A stretch of DNA of 51,586 nt from an uncultured Neomegalonema sp. (GCA_937990185.1 CALKBI010000014.1:1-51586); one strand, 5' to 3'; counted from the first letter of the stretch, positions 26,173-36,475 are shown. Numbers and translations are program-made. The notes: a model not told the origin generated them from the letters alone.

Positions 26173-28968
26173 ATGGCTGCTGACGGTGGAATGCTTGAAA
26201 CAACAACCTTCACCCTTGATGGGAAAGAAGTAACAGCCAAACCCGGTGAAAGCATCTGGGAAGTAGCCAAACGCGTGGGCACTAAAATTCCGCATCTGTG
26301 TCATGCGGATGAACCGGGTTATCGCAGTGATGGTAACTGCCGTGCCTGTATGGTTGAGATCGAAGGCGAGCGCGTTCTTGCCGCCTCGTGCATTCGCACA
26401 CCTTCGGAAGGCATGGTCGTTAACTCAGCTTCTGCCCGCGCGGAAAAGGCCCGCAAGGGTGTGATGGAGTTGTTGCTTGCTGATCAACCGGATCGCGCGG
26501 ATGCCCATGATGCCTCTTCGCATTTCTGGAACATGGCAGACCTTTGTGAAGTTGCGGACAGCCGTTATCCGGCGATGGAAGAAAACCGCATTCCGCTGCT
26601 CGATGGCTCGCACGTTGCGATGCGGGTCAACCTTGATGCTTGTATTCACTGTAACCTCTGCGTTCGGGCTTGCCGCGAAGTCCAAGTCAATGATGTTATC
26701 GGAATGGCTGGCCGTGGTCACGATGCTAAGATCGTTTTCGACTTTGATGATCCGATGGGTGCGTCGAGCTGTGTAGCTTGTGGAGAATGTGTTCAAGCAT
26801 GTCCAACCGGCGCGCTGATGCCATCCACTGTTGTCGATGCTGCGGAGCGTGGTGACCGTGCTGATTATGATCGCGAAGTACAATCGGTCTGCCCCTATTG
26901 CGGCGTCGGTTGTCAGCTGACTTTCAAGATCAAAGACGATCAGATCAAATACGTCGAGGGTGCGAATGGTCCGGCCAATGAACAACGTCTCTGTGTCAAA
27001 GGCCGTTTCGGATTTGATTATGTCAACCACCCTCACCGTTTGACCAAGCCGCTCATCCGCCGCGATGATGCCCCGGCTAAGGGACTGAATGTTGATCCCG
27101 GAAATGTCCTGACTCATTTCCGTGAAGCGACGTGGGAAGAAGCGTTAGAACGTGCGGCTTCCGGTTTGAACGCTGTAAAAACCGACAAGGGCGGAAAAGG
27201 CATTGCTGGTTTCGGCTCGGCTAAATGTTCTAATGAGGAAGCCTATCTTTTCCAAAAGCTCATCCGTGAAGCTTTCGGTCATAATAACGTCGATCACTGC
27301 ACGCGGCTTTGCCATGCATCCTCGGTCGCAGCACTGATGGAGAATGTTGGTTCGGGTGCAGTGACTGCGACGTTCAATGAGATTGAGAATGCCGATGTTG
27401 CGATAGCCATTGGCTGTAACCCTGTTGGCAACCATCCGGTAGCGGCAACATACTTCAAACAATTTACCAAGCGTGGCGGCACGCTGATCACGATTGATCC
27501 CCGTGCAAATGGTATGTTTCGCCATGCTGAACATGGCCTGCAATTCAATCCTGGAACCGACGTTGCGCTCTTGAATTCGATCATGAATGTTATTGTCGAA
27601 GAAGGCCTGACAGACCGCCAGTATATCGAAGCGTTTACTGAAAACTTTGAGGCGCAAAAAGCGCACCTTGCAGAATATACGCCGGAAGCCATGAGCGACC
27701 TGACTGGCATTGATCCGCAAACGGTTCGCGAAGTCGCCCGTGCTTTTGCCGGTGCAAAGGCTGCGATGATCTTCTGGGGCATGGGTGTCTCGCAACACAC
27801 CCACGGTACGGATACGTCGCGTTGCTTAATCTCGCTGGCGCTGATGACGGGTCAAGTCGGTCGACCCGGTGCAGGACTGCATCCACTACGTGGACAAAAC
27901 AATGTGCAAGGCGCGTCTGATGCCGGTTTGATTCCGATGGTTCTGCCGGACTATCAGAAAGTCATCGATGAAAGCGTCCGTGAGAAATTTAAAAAGGCAT
28001 GGGGCTTTGAGGTCCTTGACACTCCGGGTCTCACTGTCGTTGAGATTATGGATGCTGTTCATGATGGCGATATTCGCGGCATGTATGTGCTGGGTGAAAA
28101 TCCTGCGATGTCTGATCCGGATGTCGATCATGCGCGGGATGCTCTGGCGCTGTTAGATTGTCTCGTGGTGCAGGACATCTTCCTCACCGAGACGGCGAAC
28201 TATGCTGATGTGATCTTGCCTGCGTCGGCATGGCCGGAGAAGAACGGCACGGTGACGAACACCAACCGTCAAGTTCAAATGGGCCGTAAAGCCTTAGATG
28301 CACCTGGTGAGGCGCGCGAAGATTGGGCCATTGTAGTTGACCTTGCACAAGCTCTGGGCCTTGGATGGACTTATACGCATCCAAGTGAAGTCTTCGCCGA
28401 GATGAAGCTGGTTATGAACAGTCTCGACAACATCACATGGGAACGGCTGGAGCGTGAGAATGTCGTAACGTATCCGTCGCTCTCAGCCGAAGATCCTGGC
28501 CAACCTATCGTGTTCGGTGATGGTTTCCCGCGGCCTGAAGGTCGTGCCAAGTTTACTCCGGCATCTTATCTTCCTCCTGCTGAAGAACCGGATGCTGAGT
28601 ACCCGTATGTGCTGACAACAGGCCGCTTGCTGGAACATTGGCACACCGGATCAATGACCCGCCGCGCGTCAGTACTTGATGCTTTGGAACCGGAAGCCTC
28701 TGTTTCGGTTCATCCGAATACGCTGATGAAGCTCGGCGCGGCTCCGGGTGATATGCTCAAAGTGGAAACCCGGCGGGGCGCTATCGAACTGATGGCCCGT
28801 GCGGATACAGCAGTGTCGGAAGAAATGATGTTCATTCCGTTTGCTTATGTTGAAGCCGCTGCAAACATCCTGACCAACCCCCAACTCGATCCGTTCGGAA
28901 AAATTCCCGAGTTCAAATTCTGTGCAGCGAAACTGTCAAAGGCAGAAGAGGTCGTTGCGGCGGAATGA
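26173..28968 (+). CDS. fdsA: NAD-dependent formate dehydrogenase, molybdenum-containing alpha subunit
   Basis: A 931-residue catalytic subunit oxidising formate to CO2. In order: a plant-type [2Fe-2S] domain (CHADEPGYRSDGNCRAC), two ferredoxin-type motifs (CIHCNLCVRAC, CVACGECVQACP), a further [4Fe-4S] motif CPYCGVGC at the start of the bis-MGD domain, and the active-site Cys380 in RLCHASS, a cysteine rather than selenocysteine enzyme. The C-terminal molybdopterin-dinucleotide-binding domain includes TTGRLLEHWHTGSMTRR. GGAGGAG before the ATG lies in the end of fdsGB. No fdsC or fdsD follows. Confidence 0.95.
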   Translation: MAADGGMLETTTFTLDGKEVTAKPGESIWEVAKRVGTKIPHLCHADEPGYRSDGNCRACMVEIEGERVLAASCIRTPSEGMVVNSASARAEKARKGVMELLLADQPDRADAHDASSHFWNMADLCEVADSRYPAMEENRIPLLDGSHVAMRVNLDACIHCNLCVRACREVQVNDVIGMAGRGHDAKIVFDFDDPMGASSCVACGECVQACPTGALMPSTVVDAAERGDRADYDREVQSVCPYCGVGCQLTFKIKDDQIKYVEGANGPANEQRLCVKGRFGFDYVNHPHRLTKPLIRRDDAPAKGLNVDPGNVLTHFREATWEEALERAASGLNAVKTDKGGKGIAGFGSAKCSNEEAYLFQKLIREAFGHNNVDHCTRLCHASSVAALMENVGSGAVTATFNEIENADVAIAIGCNPVGNHPVAATYFKQFTKRGGTLITIDPRANGMFRHAEHGLQFNPGTDVALLNSIMNVIVEEGLTDRQYIEAFTENFEAQKAHLAEYTPEAMSDLTGIDPQTVREVARAFAGAKAAMIFWGMGVSQHTHGTDTSRCLISLALMTGQVGRPGAGLHPLRGQNNVQGASDAGLIPMVLPDYQKVIDESVREKFKKAWGFEVLDTPGLTVVEIMDAVHDGDIRGMYVLGENPAMSDPDVDHARDALALLDCLVVQDIFLTETANYADVILPASAWPEKNGTVTNTNRQVQMGRKALDAPGEAREDWAIVVDLAQALGLGWTYTHPSEVFAEMKLVMNSLDNITWERLERENVVTYPSLSAEDPGQPIVFGDGFPRPEGRAKFTPASYLPPAEEPDAEYPYVLTTGRLLEHWHTGSMTRRASVLDALEPEASVSVHPNTLMKLGAAPGDMLKVETRRGAIELMARADTAVSEEMMFIPFAYVEAAANILTNPQLDPFGKIPEFKFCAAKLSKAEEVVAAE

Positions 28969-28977
28969 TAAAAACGG

Positions 28978-29003
28978 AGGCGGCGGTGTACCGTCGCCTT
29001 CTA
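28978..29003 (+). terminator. Probable terminator after formate dehydrogenase genes
   Basis: AGGCGGCGG (28978-28986) and CCGTCGCCT (28991-28999) form a 9-bp stem with one G-T pair and a TGTA loop, starting 10 nt after the fdsA stop. The T-run is weak (TTCTAT), so termination may be partial. Confidence 0.65.
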
Positions 29004-29083
29004 TACTTGGCCATAGATTTGACAAGCATAGCATTTGAAGGTGAAGCTCGAGCTCCGAAGAAATGATATTCGAGGAGTTTATC

Positions 29084-29749
29084 ATGCCTACGCCGGACGA
29101 ATTTTACACACCATCAAACAGAAAGCTTCAAGGCGAGTACGAAAGCCTCAAACTAGCTGACGCCGTTGTTCATGCGATTGTTGATGATGAGTTACGCCCT
29201 GAACAAGCCGGTTTTATAGGCAGCCTCGATTATTTTTTCCTCACGACGATCAATGAAAAAGGCGAACCCACAGTGTCCTATAAGGGTGGGCCGGTCGGGA
29301 TGGTGCATGTTGTTGATCCAAGGAAAATCATTTTTCCGAATTACGATGGCAACGGTATGTTTCTCTCGATGGGGAATGTCGCTGCGACGTCGAATGTAGG
29401 TTTGTTGTTTATTGATATGGTGAGGCCATTGCGCGTTCGCGTCCAAGGCAAAGCCAAGCTGACTCAAAACGCTGAGTATCTCGCAAAATACCCCGGCGCG
29501 AATATGATTGTTGAAATCGACATTACATCGGTCTTCTTTAACTGCGCACGTTACATCCACAAACATGAGCGCGTTCGGACATCAGAATATGTTCCCGATG
29601 AAAGTGGAAACCAACCGTTCCCATCATGGAAACGTATTGATCGTTTACAAGGTGTACTTCCGCCAAAAGATATGGGCCGTGCTGAACAAGAGGGCGGCGT
29701 TATTACTGAAGATGAATATAAAGCGAAGCTCGCTGAGGGAACATCGTAG
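29084..29749 (+). CDS. Pyridoxamine 5'-phosphate oxidase-family flavin-binding protein
   Basis: A 221-residue protein with the split-barrel FMN-binding fold: FIGSLDYFFLTTINEKGEPTVSYKGG and FLSMGNVAATSNVGLLFIDM are the core strands. Members bind FMN, F420 or haem, and many have no assigned substrate, so PNP oxidase activity should not be assumed. The ATG at 29084 has GAGGAG 8 nt upstream; the ATG at 29063 lacks this and is rejected. It converges with sdaA, 25 bp away. Confidence 0.85.
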   Translation: MPTPDEFYTPSNRKLQGEYESLKLADAVVHAIVDDELRPEQAGFIGSLDYFFLTTINEKGEPTVSYKGGPVGMVHVVDPRKIIFPNYDGNGMFLSMGNVAATSNVGLLFIDMVRPLRVRVQGKAKLTQNAEYLAKYPGANMIVEIDITSVFFNCARYIHKHERVRTSEYVPDESGNQPFPSWKRIDRLQGVLPPKDMGRAEQEGGVITEDEYKAKLAEGTS

Positions 29750-29774
29750 TCGCCATCCCGTTAGGCCTGCACAC

Positions 29775-31172
29775 TTAACACGCTGCCAAAGTCACTGCTA
29801 AACCACCCTGTGAGGTTTCTTTATATTTATCGCTCAGATCGATTCCGGTTTGCCGCATCGTTTCGACGCAGGCATCGAGTGACACGAAATGCGTTCCATC
29901 CCCTCGCAATGCAAGCGATGATGCGGTTACGGCTTTAACGGCGCCGAATCCGTTTCGCTCAATGCAAGGCACTTGAACCAACCCGCCCACAGGATCGCAG
30001 GTCATGCCAAGATGGTGCTCGAGGGCAATCTCTGCGGCATTTTCGATTTGGCGCACTGTACCGCCACGAACAGCAGTCAATCCCGCTGCTGCCATCGCAG
30101 AGGCTGACCCGACTTCTCCTTGACAACCGACTTCTGCACCAGAGATCGAAGCGTTATGTTTGATCAGGCCGCCGATGGCCGCCGCCGCGAGCAAAAAGTC
30201 TCTAACACCTTCGTTGGTCGCGCCCGGATGATGATCAAAATACCAACGGATAACAGCCGGGATCACGCCCGCCGCACCATTGGTTGGTGCAGTCACCACC
30301 CGTCCCCCTGCCGCGTTCTCTTCATTCACGGCCATAGCGTAAACTGACAGCCATTCATTGATGGCGTAGGGGTCCGGCCTGTTGGAGCCATGTTCTTCAA
30401 TCAGCATATCGCGGATTTTCTTTGCACGCCGTTTGACGAACAAACCACCGGGAAGCTCGCCCTCTATAGTGAGGCCGCGTTCCATACAGTCACGCATTGC
30501 ATCCCAGATAGCATCCAGACCTGTATTCAGCTCGTCAGGTCTTCTTAGGACATGTTCGTTTGCGCGCTTCATTTCAATCAGTGAAAGACCTGATGCGTCG
30601 CTCATCGCAATCATCTCATCGGCATTGCCAAATGGATAAGGATATCCGGCTTCACGTTTATCGGCTCCGGCATCTTCTTCCGGGACAGAGGCTTGTAATT
30701 CGCTTGCCTCGACGACGAACCCGCCACCGATGGAATAATAGATACGCTGCGTCAAAATCTCGCCTACTGCATTCAAGGCGGCAAACGACATGCCGTTCGC
30801 GTGACCGGGCAGGGCGACTTCATAATCGAAGATCAGATCATGTTCCGGTTCAAATGCGATTGTTTTTAAATTTATTGGAGAAACAACACCCTTTTCCCGA
30901 ACTTCGTCTTCGATTTCGGCCATTAGGTTAGGGTCAATCGTATCAGGTGTGCATCCGGTCAGGCCTAGTATTACGGCACGGTCGGTTGCGTGGCCTTTTC
31001 CGGTAAAGGCGAGTGACCCGTGAAGCGTGCAACGTAACCTTGCTATCTCGTCACTATCGTCGCGCTGCTGCAAAGTTTCCAAAAAAAGATTCGCTGCGGT
31101 CATTGGTCCCATGGTGTGAGAGCTAGATGGACCAATGCCAATTTTGAAAAGGTCAAAAACACTTAAAAACAT
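29775..31172 (-). CDS. sdaA: L-serine ammonia-lyase (iron-sulfur dependent, single chain)
   Basis: Converts L-serine to pyruvate and ammonia using a [4Fe-4S] cluster. The N-terminal beta-domain begins [21 protein letters not shown], and the alpha-domain has [16 protein letters not shown] and [14 protein letters not shown] with the cluster cysteines. At 465 residues it is the fused one-chain form. It is transcribed away from rpiA; the 133-bp gap between them must hold both promoters. Confidence 0.95.
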   Translation of the reverse strand: MFLSVFDLFKIGIGPSSSHTMGPMTAANLFLETLQQRDDSDEIARLRCTLHGSLAFTGKGHATDRAVILGLTGCTPDTIDPNLMAEIEDEVREKGVVSPINLKTIAFEPEHDLIFDYEVALPGHANGMSFAALNAVGEILTQRIYYSIGGGFVVEASELQASVPEEDAGADKREAGYPYPFGNADEMIAMSDASGLSLIEMKRANEHVLRRPDELNTGLDAIWDAMRDCMERGLTIEGELPGGLFVKRRAKKIRDMLIEEHGSNRPDPYAINEWLSVYAMAVNEENAAGGRVVTAPTNGAAGVIPAVIRWYFDHHPGATNEGVRDFLLAAAAIGGLIKHNASISGAEVGCQGEVGSASAMAAAGLTAVRGGTVRQIENAAEIALEHHLGMTCDPVGGLVQVPCIERNGFGAVKAVTASSLALRGDGTHFVSLDACVETMRQTGIDLSDKYKETSQGGLAVTLAAC

Positions 31173-31305
31173 CGTTTAGGCATAAATTGTATAGATTAAT
31201 CTTAGCAATACTGAAACGGCGTCTTACCCGCTAAAACCGCCCCGTTGACGACAGCGGTTTGCAGCGTATGGTGCGCGGAGATCATTTGGGGGCCTTGGAG
31301 GAACG

Positions 31306-32025
31306 ATGAGTAACGAACCAACAGGTGCTGAACTCGGTAAGAAAATGGCAGCAGAGCTGGCATTGGAACGTGTTCAATCAGGCATGACTTTGGGATTAGG
31401 CTCTGGATCTACTGCAGATTGGTTTGTGCGGTGTTTGGCTGGGCGGGTAACGGATGGTTTGAAAATCACCTGTGTAGCCACATCTCAGAAAACTGAAACG
31501 CTTGCACACGAATGCGGTATTGCGATTCACACATTGGATGATGTGGGCCGTTTAGACCTTACCGTTGATGGCGCGGATGAAATCGACCCTGCTTTAAACC
31601 TGATAAAAGGCGGCGGTGGATGTCATTTGATTGAAAAAATTGTGGCGGCGGCGTCTGATGATTTCATTGTCATTGCTGATGATCGGAAACTCGTTCCTAA
31701 TCTTGGTGCTTTCCCGCTTCCTATTGAGGTTGTGCCTTATGGTTGGCAAACAACGGCTTTGATGATCGAAGATCTGCTGAGAAATTCGGATGTAGACGGC
31801 AAAGAGGGTGGACGCCGTACTATCAGTAACAGCAATCCCTTCGAAACAGATGAGCAGAACTACATTCTCGATTATCATTTGGGCCGTATCGGAGATGCTG
31901 TGGGACTAGCCACTGCTCTGAACACCATTCCGGGTGTGGTCGAGAATGGACTGTTTATCAATATGGCTTCACGAGCGATGATCGGGTCGGCGGACGGGAC
32001 GGCGCGCGAGGTTCTGCCTGCATGA
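31306..32025 (+). CDS. rpiA: Ribose-5-phosphate isomerase A
   Basis: Interconverts ribose 5-phosphate and ribulose 5-phosphate in the non-oxidative pentose phosphate pathway. LGLGSGSTADWF (phosphate loop), TVDGADEIDP (catalytic Asp) and KGGGGCHLIEK are the RpiA motifs. Length is 239 residues; GGAGG lies 7-8 nt before the ATG. The stop overlaps the start of the DUF2059 lipoprotein gene by 4 bp. The run rpiA, DUF2059, gor supplies sugar phosphates and NADPH-dependent redox balance. Confidence 0.96.
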   Translation: MSNEPTGAELGKKMAAELALERVQSGMTLGLGSGSTADWFVRCLAGRVTDGLKITCVATSQKTETLAHECGIAIHTLDDVGRLDLTVDGADEIDPALNLIKGGGGCHLIEKIVAAASDDFIVIADDRKLVPNLGAFPLPIEVVPYGWQTTALMIEDLLRNSDVDGKEGGRRTISNSNPFETDEQNYILDYHLGRIGDAVGLATALNTIPGVVENGLFINMASRAMIGSADGTAREVLPA

Positions 32026-32480
32026 ATCGTCGATTTTTTGGCATTGCTCTCGCAGCTTCGCTGGCGGGATGTGCTGGTGCTGGGGTTTCCTCAACTGATC
32101 TGCGCGGTAAGGTCGCCGCTGAAGTTGCGCAAGTCTTGGTGAATCATGAGCAAATATCACCTTGGACAGCTTCGAAATCGATTGATCCTGCCCGTGTAGA
32201 TGCCGCTATTAACTCGGTTCAGTCTGATGTCGCTTTGCATCACATGACTGTATTTTCTGTCGAGCAACTCCATGATCTTCGCCGATTTTACAGCCTGCCC
32301 GACGGGCAAGCTGTCGCGGCCTTGGCATTCGCAAGCGAGGGCCATGGGGAGCGCCCATCACTTGACGCTGAACAACTCACTCGTGTCGAAGCGGCATTCA
32401 ATGATCCCGTTACGGCGCAGTCAGTGAGTATCCTCCGCGATGTTCTTCGTGAAGCATTTATCGGGGCATTTGCGTTCTGA
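32022..32480 (+). CDS. DUF2059-family lipoprotein
   Basis: A 152-residue protein with a lipoprotein signal (MNRRFFGIALAASLAGC, lipid-attached Cys17). The C-terminal half carries the DUF2059 core, LHDLRRFYSLPDGQAVA. Members are common between rpiA and gor in alphaproteobacteria, and their function is unknown. The ATG overlaps the rpiA stop (ATGA), so it is translated with rpiA. Confidence 0.85.
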   Translation: MNRRFFGIALAASLAGCAGAGVSSTDLRGKVAAEVAQVLVNHEQISPWTASKSIDPARVDAAINSVQSDVALHHMTVFSVEQLHDLRRFYSLPDGQAVAALAFASEGHGERPSLDAEQLTRVEAAFNDPVTAQSVSILRDVLREAFIGAFAF

Positions 32481-32606
32481 ACGGATGGATCTTTGATTCA
32501 ATCTATTGGCAGGCACCCGAATTATAAAAGTCACACTGTTGTGCTGACTATTCCAATAATCGAGAGTTCACGGTAGGAGTTCCCCATAATTGCATGAGGG
32601 ACTGAG

Positions 32607-33962
32607 ATGGCCGCGTTCGACTTCGATCTTTTCGTTATTGGTGCTGGTTCCGGCGGTGTCCGCGCCGCTCGCATGGCGGCGCAAACCGGCGCGCGTGTTG
32701 CGGTCGCTGAAGAGAGTCGATATGGCGGAACATGCGTCATCCGTGGTTGCGTTCCAAAAAAGCTGATGGTCTATGCATCCGGCTTTCATGAGGCCTTTGA
32801 AGATGCGGCAGGATTTGGCTGGACCGTAGGGACGCCGACATTCGATTGGGCCAAGCTGTGCAAAGCGCGCAATGCCGAAGTGGATCGATTGGAGGGCATC
32901 TATCTCAACAATGCTCTCGAAGGAAATGGCGTAAAGGCGTTCCGTCAACGGGCTGTGCTCACCGGAGCGCAAGAAGTTGAGTTGATGGACGGCACGCGCT
33001 TGACGGCTAAGACGATCCTGATTGCGACAGGTGGTCGTCCTTCGCGATTGCCGATTGATGGCGCAGAAATCGCGATTGTCTCGGATGATATTTTTGATTT
33101 GCGGAGCCAACCTGAAAGTTTAGTCGTTGTCGGCGGCGGGTATATCGCTGCAGAGTTTGCCTGCATCTTTGCCGGCCTCGGTACAAAGGTAACGATGGTC
33201 AATCGCAGCCCGACAATACTGAAAGCCTTTGACGAAGACTTGCAGACCACTGTGATTGAAGAGATGGAGAAAAAAGGCATCGACATGCGACTTGGCGATG
33301 CTCCTGCCTCGATTGCCGATCTGGGTGAAACCAAACAAGTGACCTTGCAAAGCGGTGCAACGGTAGAGGCTGAAACTGTCTTTATGGCGACAGGCCGTCA
33401 TCCCAACACGCGCGGTCTTGGCTTGGAAGAATTGGGTATCAAAACCGGAGAAGGCGGCGAGATCATCGTCGATAAGTTTTCGCAAACTTCCGTCCCGTCG
33501 GTCTATGCAGTGGGCGATGTCACGGACCGTTCTCAACTCACGCCCGTTGCCATTCGTGAGGGTGCTGCTTTCGTAGAAACCGTGTTTAATGACAATCCGA
33601 CCAGCCCGGATCATGAGCTTATTCCAACCGCAATCTTCACACAGCCGGAGATTGGCACTGTGGGCCTGAGCGAAGCGGATGCCCGCCGCGACCATGACGT
33701 TGAGATCTATCGCGCTAAGTTCCGTCCGATGCTTCATACGCTTTCGGGCCGTGATGAAAAAATGCTCATGAAAATTATCGTCGATAAATCCGACCGCAAA
33801 GTTCTCGGCGTGCATATCGTCGGGCACGGTGCTGGTGAGATGATTCAATGTGTCGGCATCGCCGTGAAGATGGGTGCAACCAAAGAAGACTTCGACCGGA
33901 CGATGGCGGTTCACCCGACGGCTGCTGAAGAACTTGTAACGATGAAAACACCTGTCGAATGA
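32607..33962 (+). CDS. gor: Glutathione-disulfide reductase
   Basis: NADPH-dependent flavoenzyme reducing glutathione disulfide. FAD loop GAGSGGVRAA near residue 12; redox-active C43 and C48 in GGTCVIRGCVPKK; NADPH loop VVGGGYIAAEFA near residue 173; second FAD motif VYAVGDVTDR; C-terminal catalytic His in HPTAAEE. Length is 451 residues. A Leu/Met near the NADPH pocket aside, all key residues are in place. It follows the rpiA-DUF2059 pair after 126 bp and may have its own promoter. Confidence 0.95.
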   Translation: MAAFDFDLFVIGAGSGGVRAARMAAQTGARVAVAEESRYGGTCVIRGCVPKKLMVYASGFHEAFEDAAGFGWTVGTPTFDWAKLCKARNAEVDRLEGIYLNNALEGNGVKAFRQRAVLTGAQEVELMDGTRLTAKTILIATGGRPSRLPIDGAEIAIVSDDIFDLRSQPESLVVVGGGYIAAEFACIFAGLGTKVTMVNRSPTILKAFDEDLQTTVIEEMEKKGIDMRLGDAPASIADLGETKQVTLQSGATVEAETVFMATGRHPNTRGLGLEELGIKTGEGGEIIVDKFSQTSVPSVYAVGDVTDRSQLTPVAIREGAAFVETVFNDNPTSPDHELIPTAIFTQPEIGTVGLSEADARRDHDVEIYRAKFRPMLHTLSGRDEKMLMKIIVDKSDRKVLGVHIVGHGAGEMIQCVGIAVKMGATKEDFDRTMAVHPTAAEELVTMKTPVE

Positions 33963-34017
33963 TTGCCTTGAGCGACCATAACACCTCGCTACGTAATTCA
34001 GAAAGTCGGCCAATCTG

Positions 34018-34674
34018 ATGGGGCGGAACGTCTATTGTGTTCTAAAAGGTCGCCCGCATGAATTAGCGCTTGATGACGATAAAACGCCCCATATCGAAAT
34101 CAAAGTATCGGCGCGGGGCTGGTATCGTGTGGCCGTCAATGCGCAATCAACGCAACCGCCGCACGAGCTTTTATTCGCGGCGATTGATCCTTTTGATCAT
34201 CCGATTTTGAGAATTCTAAATGGATTGCCGAAGGGGCTAACCGATCTGTCAAAACGACGTATGCCCGCGTTAGATTATACGCGGGGTGGCTTTATTCGGC
34301 GCGGTCAAATGAAAGTCGCTCCTTTCCGTTTGCGTGGTCCTAAGAATGATCTTCGCGAGCTGCTTGGGCTTGAGCTTGCTGAGGCGATCAAGACTGACGA
34401 TGCGATGCTGTATGCCTTTGGTGAAAGTTGGGGACCTGAACCAAACCGCCCGGATCAATATTTCGGATTCAAGCCGGGGCGGGGTGTTCATGATGTGCAT
34501 ATGAACCAAGGCTCGCGTGGGCGGTTTCGCGGGGCCAATCGTGCGCGTCAAGATGGTGCTTTACTCCTGCACTTTCCATCACAAAAACGATGGGTCGGAT
34601 TGTTCTTTGCGTTTCAAAGTCAGAGCTGGCGCAATGATCCAAAGAAAGGGCATCCTCTTCCGTCGCGGCATTAA
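34018..34674 (+). CDS. DUF2278 (YukJ-like) family protein
   Basis: A 218-residue protein that begins VYCVLKGRPHE, has RGWYRVAVNAQS near residue 37 and VHDVHMNQGSRGRF near residue 161, the recognisable blocks of YukJ/DUF2278 proteins. Function is unknown. No signal peptide or membrane segment is seen. It follows gor by 55 bp in the same direction and converges on the spermidine synthase gene, 10 bp away, with no obvious terminator between. Confidence 0.82.
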   Translation: MGRNVYCVLKGRPHELALDDDKTPHIEIKVSARGWYRVAVNAQSTQPPHELLFAAIDPFDHPILRILNGLPKGLTDLSKRRMPALDYTRGGFIRRGQMKVAPFRLRGPKNDLRELLGLELAEAIKTDDAMLYAFGESWGPEPNRPDQYFGFKPGRGVHDVHMNQGSRGRFRGANRARQDGALLLHFPSQKRWVGLFFAFQSQSWRNDPKKGHPLPSRH

Positions 34675-34684
34675 GTCTGATTTT

Positions 34685-36226
34685 CTATCTGTACCACTTG
34701 CTCCAGCCCTCTTGATATAAACGCGGTAGCGGATGATCGAACAGAGTGTTGGGTTCAAGAGCTTCGCGCGCCATATCAGGTGGAAATTCAAATAAGCCCG
34801 ATGGTTCGCCTTCCGCAAAATACGTCAAACCATCCGGCAAATCGCGAACGGGTTTTTCTGATAACCGACCTCCTGCCATGACAAACCCCCACTCACCGAA
34901 GCTGGGTACATAAGCATGGTAGGGAAGGATTTGAAGAGTAGCGTTCTCGGCATAGTGGTCTTTTGTTGCGTCAATTGTTGCCGCAATGGTCCAGTAAGCG
35001 CGCCGCGCATAAATCGGTGATGTCGCCTGAGTAACCAATACCCCGCCTGCCCCAAGCGCACGGTTTAGATCTGCGTAAAAAGCCCGGCTATAAAGTTTCG
35101 ATATCGCCAGATCTTTCGGGTCCGGTAAATCAAGAATGGCAACATCATACGTGCCGGAGAGTCCTTTCAGATGCTCCCAGGCATCCACGTTTAATATCGT
35201 AACGCGCGGATCAGAAAGTGCGTTTTGATGTAACGCAGACAGGGCTTCGTCTTGCTTGAAAAGGGTCGTGACGGCGGGATCGAGATCAACCAGTGTGATG
35301 CTCTGAACTTCGTCATAGCGAAGCACTTCGCGCACCGCCATCCCATCGCCGCCGCCAAAGATCACAACGTTCTTGATGCGCGGCGCGCGGATCATCGCAG
35401 GGTGAACAAGACTTTCATGATAGCGATATTCATCGAGGGAATCGAACTGGATTGATCCGTTTAAAAATAGCTGCGTGCGCCCGGCCTCGCGGGTAACGAC
35501 GATGCGTTGATAAGGGCTTTGCTCTGCGTAAATAATTTCGTTGGCATAAAGGTTCCGCTCCATCGTACCCAGCATTTCCTCGCTGCGTATAAATCCGAAG
35601 ATAACAGCGGCAGATGCGGCCAGTAGACCCAGCACAACCGACCAACCGACATGCGCCCGAAACATCCACAGCGCCATTCCCGCTACAGCAAGATTCAACG
35701 CACCGAATAACAGGCTTGCACCCATCAATCCCAGATGCGGAACCAGCACGAGAGGAAACAACAACGCGGCAGCTAAGGCTCCAATATAGTCGGCGGTCAG
35801 GACATTTGAGATCGTGACTTTAAGAGCATTGCGCCCTTCAAGAATGCGGATGATGAGTGGAATTTCCAGCCCGATCAATATCCCTACGGAAAGGCAAATG
35901 AGATAAAGAAACGCGGAGTAATTTTCGATCAGAGCGAAAGCGGCGAACAGGATTGGCGCAGAAAAACCGCCAATCAATCCAAGCAAAATTTGTGAGATAA
36001 CAAACCCGCGCTCTGGCTTTTCTACAAAGCGCGACAGATATGAGCCAATTCCCATTGCCGTCATGAAAAGGCCGATGACCAGGGAGAAATGATAGACAGA
36101 ATCCCCGAGCAGATAGCTCGATACAGCCCCGGCAATCAGTTCATAGACAAGCCCTGAAACCGCGATAAAAAACGTCGCGGCCAGCAGCAGAAAGTCAGTC
36201 CTGCGCGAAGGGGATGTCTCGGTCAC
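34685..36226 (-). CDS. Membrane-bound polyamine aminopropyltransferase (spermidine synthase-like)
   Basis: A 513-residue two-part protein. Residues from about 10 to 215 hold roughly seven membrane segments, and the C-terminal half is a spermidine synthase domain: YQRIVVTR, GGGDGMAVREVLRY (decarboxylated-SAM site) near residue 288, VDLDP and the catalytic LDLPDP...LYSRAFY. The start is GTG at 36226 with no clear Shine-Dalgarno; no nearby ATG fits. It is last in an operon with two DUF4178 genes, a Gly-rich peptide and DUF350. This neighbourhood recurs across bacteria in envelope-linked polyamine systems. No speD is visible here. Confidence 0.88.
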   Translation of the reverse strand: MTETSPSRRTDFLLLAATFFIAVSGLVYELIAGAVSSYLLGDSVYHFSLVIGLFMTAMGIGSYLSRFVEKPERGFVISQILLGLIGGFSAPILFAAFALIENYSAFLYLICLSVGILIGLEIPLIIRILEGRNALKVTISNVLTADYIGALAAALLFPLVLVPHLGLMGASLLFGALNLAVAGMALWMFRAHVGWSVVLGLLAASAAVIFGFIRSEEMLGTMERNLYANEIIYAEQSPYQRIVVTREAGRTQLFLNGSIQFDSLDEYRYHESLVHPAMIRAPRIKNVVIFGGGDGMAVREVLRYDEVQSITLVDLDPAVTTLFKQDEALSALHQNALSDPRVTILNVDAWEHLKGLSGTYDVAILDLPDPKDLAISKLYSRAFYADLNRALGAGGVLVTQATSPIYARRAYWTIAATIDATKDHYAENATLQILPYHAYVPSFGEWGFVMAGGRLSEKPVRDLPDGLTYFAEGEPSGLFEFPPDMAREALEPNTLFDHPLPRLYQEGWSKWYR

Positions 36227-36250
36227 AACAGAACTATTAATTGTGCTGCG

Positions 36251-36475
36251 TTAACTTCGGATCACGTTGGCAATCAAGATCGCAAGCGAGATCATGACCG
36301 ATCCCATGACAATCGCAACGGCGACATTGGCTTTGCCTGCTAATTCCTCATGCAAAGAGAATGGCGTCAGTTTGTCGATGATGACATAGCAACACATCAT
36401 CAGGAACAAGCCGAGGAAGGCATAGAAGATTGTGCCGATAACGCCGGCAAGCTGTATCTGCGAAAACAAGTCCAT
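36251..36475 (-). CDS. DUF350 (YjfL-like) membrane protein
   Basis: A 74-residue protein with two hydrophobic segments (about 11-32 and 48-71) separated by a charged loop (DKLTPFSLHEELAGKAN), the single DUF350 unit. DUF350 proteins occur with spermidine synthase-like and PspA-related genes; their activity is unknown. It lies 24 bp before the spermidine synthase gene and 36 bp after the Gly-rich peptide gene. Confidence 0.85.
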   Translation of the reverse strand: MDLFSQIQLAGVIGTIFYAFLGLFLMMCCYVIIDKLTPFSLHEELAGKANVAVAIVMGSVMISLAILIANVIRS

